Assembly: GCA_964017065.1 (NCBI GenBank)
Contig: OZ024787.1
Location: forward strand, 6,834,996-6,898,995
Length of the DNA stretch: 64,000 nt
Reading direction: 5' to 3'
Origin: Haliclona indistincta
Lineage: Eukaryota; Porifera; Demospongiae; Haplosclerida; Chalinidae
Shown: positions 60,555 to 64,000 of the stretch, piece by piece
Position numbering within the stretch: the first letter of the stretch is position 1
Layout of the letters: each line of letters begins with the position of its first letter
Made by a program: the position numbers and the translations under genes
The notes under the pieces: generated by a model
Seen by the model: the letters and a program-made list of their open reading frames with translations, nothing else
Told to the model about the DNA's origin: nothing
Database searches by the model: none

Positions 60555-63535
60555 CTATGCTGTGCTGTACTTGCTCATTAGTTTATCAGCAAGAGCATTG
60601 TAGTCTAATGTTGGAGACCTCAGTGCTTCTATAATCTGAGAACGGGTTTTATGGCTACCTCTCTTGATCCATTCTTCCAACATTTCGATCGTACATCTTG
60701 AAACTTTCGTGTAGGTTTTTTCGATCTGGTTTAACAGTCCAGGATTAAATCCGAGCTCAATTCCTAGCTCAAACCAGTCATTAAAAACTGGAATAAGGTC
60801 ATGTGTCAGCTCACTGATGTCGTCCAGGGCTGTAGTAACAAAATTATTATTACTAAAAGTACCTGTAGCACTGTACAACTCACTGATTGGTCTATATAGC
60901 TTTGCTGATTGAGGCACTGCAGTGCTTGAAGCAGATGTGCATACCTGCAAAGGATTTTGAAATATGTTTTACTAAACACTTAGGGACTGGGCAAAAGTGC
61001 CCTTTCTTTCCAGGGTAGCCCAATTGTGTTACTAGATGCTGTAATATCTTTTACAGAAGTTAGCTATGTGATAACAAGCTAGCATTGGGCATAATTTGGG
61101 CATTTTCTGTCACATACATGCAACTAAGATATATTTTGTATTGCGATAGTGTAACTGGATGTTTCTTTCTAGATCTACCACTGAACAGGTTCCACTTATC
61201 ATTGTACCTCAGAATTGCTCCCAATAGCCTCATCTAGTTCATCAGTCTTAGTCACGAGTTTGCTCTTCAACTCCTCAATTTCTCTAGTCAACACAATTTC
61301 TCTGAGAATGAAGAATAATTTTTGCGGGATAAAAATTTAACGAATAATTAATGTAATTAATTTGTGAATTACAGACTATTAATTGCAAAATTTCTTTATC
61401 TCGCACATTTCCTCTGTCACAAAAGTTTCCCACTATACCAATTATACCATATAATGTTTGGAAGCTGTTCAGCCATTTCAGAAAATGTCGCCAAAATTAA
61501 TAGAGATATTTATTTGTTATGAAATTCTGCTATCGCAAGTATGTGCAATATACCTTTCGAAAGCTGTAATGACTACAAGCGAATCGTACCCCATTACTTC
61601 CTATCAATAACTGGCCACACCTTGTCAACATGGTTTGCTTCTCAGACTGAAAAGGGTTAAAAGATAAATCTATGCAAATAATCTGCAAAAAAACTCTGTG
61701 AAACCACCGTGTGAAACTAAACTTTTTTGCTATTAAGGACGTATAGAGTATAGGGCATGGAACGTTCAGATATCGAAATCTGAATTCTTACTAAAATTAG
61801 CTTTGCAGCCCACAGGGATGTGACTTCACACAAAGTCCATCAAACGTATACGCGCAGCACGTGTTGGCTAGTGAACACCTACTTTGGCACCCGGGCATTG
61901 CTCCAGTTTGCTTCTGTGTCACAAACTCACGATGGCCAAAACGTGAGTAAGAAGATTGATAAACATCATTTGTGGCATACTACCTGTCACTGTGACGCTG
62001 TTTCGAGTAACTTGGCTCTCCTAGACCTCATCGTCTTTCTGCTGTCGATTTACATCTGAAATTTGTAGCAACAGGTGATAAGCCGTATTTTATGGCAGAA
62101 AAATTGTAGTGATCTTTAAACCTAGTGTAAATTTCACCATATATTATTTTATGAAAACAAAATGGCCACAGCAGAGAAAATGTACTTATGTACTTTTCAG
62201 TAGCCAGCTCCAAAGTACTAACTTTGAGTAAAATGTGACGAGGTCGCTGCACTTTATTGGCTTTAGTAGGAGAGAAGACCGATTTGCATATGGGCAATTT
62301 CGGCTACTCACTGGCAAAAAGATGCAAATTTGAGACCAGTAGCACTAAAGACACACGAGATACTCGCAAGAGAATTTACGAGGTTAAAACTCCAGCAAGA
62401 TAATATAGTATTTAAAGGGTTAATAAATACTTCACTCAATAACGTGGCGCTCAGCCTATGTACTCTTGTTTATTGTATAGTCAGCTATTGTGTCATTTAT
62501 CCTCCATTGATACTGGAACTGCTATTCTTGGTAAAAATTCAGATTTTGATGTTTTGTAGCATTGTATGCCCTCTTCTCTCTATTTAAGGTGGCGGTGCAC
62601 TTAGTTAATATTCAACACCCACGCAACGTGCGTTTTATTAATAACTAGACTCTATAACTACAGCGATTTACATAACAGTATGGGGGAAATAATACATGAA
62701 GCGTCTGTGGCTGCTAACTCGACTGTCGAGCAATAGATCGACGCGCTTCAAACGCAGCAGCATCTTGCCACAGACGTATATATAGAGCGAATTTCCGTAA
62801 TTCGATCCAGAATTTTTTTTAAAGAACTTTTTCTGGTCTAAGCTTGCCGTTTTGCAGGGTTAGCAAGGGAGTATCGAAAAATCGCTCTATACGTCAGTGC
62901 GCGCTGGAATTTTAAAGCTGTAAACGAAGTTATTTCCGGAGCAAGCAAGCCGAACTGGAGATAACAGCCACAGACTGGTCTTTACTGGGCGAGCTCACTG
63001 CTCCACGTTAGCTAAATACTTCGTGACTGAAACTTGCTATAATCGATGTTTATCGATAGACAAAACAAAATGCATACTGGAGCATGCCTGCACAAATACC
63101 ATTGCTGAAAATAAAGCTACTTGTAAAATCATGAATCTCATTAAATTAGCGCACCGCCACCTTAACATTATTAGTTATTACCTTTCTTCTCCCTCTCTCT
63201 TTGAATTTTCAAGCTCCTGTTTTTCAACATAAGTAAACATATCAACACAAAAGCAAAGTTAATAATTATTACCTTCTTCAAGAGACTGATCTTCTCCTCT
63301 TTCTCCTCCATATCAGTGTCCCTCCTGTATACTGCTGCCAACATACCAGAAACAGCTTTCTCTCTCATTATCAATACTGAAACAACATATTCGTAGCACT
63401 TTGACAAATTAATTGCTTAATTCTCACATTCATTAGCTCTCTTGAGGTCATCTTCACAACACTGAAGTCTAGTGAGTAGGTCTGCCTTGTCACTGGTCAG
63501 TCTCTCAATATCTGCCACAAGCTGTTGCTGCTCTA
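60555..63535 (-). CDS. Coiled-coil protein with C-terminal death domain, 5' end outside window
   Basis: Minus-strand exons seen: 63428-63535, 63273-63376, 61208-61301 and 60555-60944. The first three encode long amphipathic helices (VADIERLTSDKADLLTRLQ; EEKEEKISLLKK; TREIEELKSKLVTKTDELDE). The last exon is a Ser/Thr linker followed by a death-fold domain of about 90 residues (ISELTHDLIPVFNDWFELGI, then TIEMLEEWIKRGSHKTRSQI) and TAA at 60555. The exon list may be incomplete, since short coiled-coil exons are hard to see, and the phases of all junctions were not all confirmed. The domain pair suggests an adaptor that oligomerises and recruits death-domain partners. The ROCO gene at 5.3 kb carries a related C-terminal domain. 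Confidence 0.7.
62135..62425. repeat. Dispersed repeat, family B copy 2 (inverted)
   Basis: It contains the inverse of the 33251-33640 block (ccaaagtactaactttgag, gacgaggtcgctgcac, tttaaagggttaa). It lies in an intron of the death-domain gene. Confidence 0.75.
62584..63165. mobile_element. TTAA-flanked MITE, family E copy 2 (inverted)
   Basis: The ends ggtggcggtg and caccgccacc have TTAA on both sides. The subterminal and internal blocks match 45401-46007 in opposite orientation (cgctctatacgt, agcgatttacataacagtat, ggagataacagccacaga). It lies in an intron of the death-domain gene. Confidence 0.88.
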
Positions 63536-63814
63536 CTACACCAGTAACAAAAAAATATTTTTAATTTTTTTGAGATTTCACCAATTCTCTCATAATAAGT
63601 TCTAATGACCAATAAAACAGATTAAACCATAGTATGAATAATTCTCTTTGATGTAGCGAGCGTTAATGAGGGCTATAAATCGTGTACAGCCCGCACGCGT
63701 TTCAAGATGGCCGCCGCGTTCGAGAATCAACAAAGAAACGGCGCTCGAGCTGCTCTGACGGTCTTCCTGCGACGTAAGATAGCCAGCTAGACGTCAGGCA
63801 AGCAGTGCACTATG

Positions 63815-63930
63815 GTTTAAAGTAGTTATATACCTCACAGTCTGTGTTTAAGCATTTAAAGCCCTTGGGCTACGCCCGCGGGCTTTAAATCGCTTAAACA
63901 CCTCCTGATCGGTATATAACTACTATAAAC
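63815..63930. mobile_element. Short palindromic element
   Basis: The arms tagttatatacc, tgtttaagc and atttaaagccc are repeated in inverse order around cgggctttaaat and ggtatataacta. It is one hairpin of about 115 bp. Confidence 0.8.
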
Positions 63931-64000
63931 ATTACTAATACCACGTTTACACTACACAAAATAACCAGCCTGCCTGGCACAACACGGCTTAAATTGCCAA

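Overview
This is a window of animal nuclear DNA. Nearly every gene is split by short introns (about 45-120 nt) with clear GT-AG borders. The gene content is eukaryotic and largely animal: U2AF65, a G-protein gamma subunit, MSH2, TTLL9, mitochondrial GTPBP3, a ROCO GTPase fused to a death domain, and HECT ligases. The compact genes, the many small inverted-repeat elements, and a plant/fungal-type chitinase next to animal genes suggest an early-branching marine animal such as a demosponge. The species assignment is inference.

0-10.2 kb holds small inverted-repeat elements, a satellite of about 85-90 bp (1.08-3.24 kb), a ROCO-COR-death-domain gene (+), and an alpha-kinase pseudogene (-). The pseudogene is split by a 984 bp transposon that left a 9 bp target-site duplication. 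10.5-30.1 kb is the ordinary gene-dense part: U2AF65 (-, 11 exons), G gamma (+), MSH2 (+, 28 exons), an intronless chitinase (-), an intronless TTLL9 (+), and GTPBP3 (+, 15 exons). The TTLL9 stop and the GTPBP3 start are only 44 bp apart.

30.1-39.4 kb is almost entirely repeats: hairpin elements, tRNA-like SINE heads, tandem repeats, and a 23 bp transposon-end footprint between 9 bp duplications. 39.4-47.3 kb holds the most interesting unit. A two-exon DDE integrase (472 aa) is followed 115 bp later, on the same strand, by an 11-exon, 747 aa protein with a C2HC-like zinc finger, an 18-aa repeat array, a ubiquitin-interacting motif and a complete HECT domain. Pieces of a second, diverged set in the same order lie at 47.7 kb (integrase C-terminus) and 54.7-56.5 kb (zinc-finger gene, frameshifted, HECT lost). 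These pieces sit between inverted copies of one repeat end at 47.44 and 57.79 kb. A mobile element that carries its own ubiquitin ligase would explain this layout.

47.4-60 kb also contains a nested transposon pair whose insertion sites can be read exactly (8 bp and 9 bp duplications, with a paralogous empty site nearby), a truncated TRIM-type filamin/NHL gene (-), a retroelement remnant, and a processed-by-deletion copy of the 3' half of GTPBP3. 60.5-63.5 kb is the 3' part of a coiled-coil/death-domain gene (-) that runs off the window.
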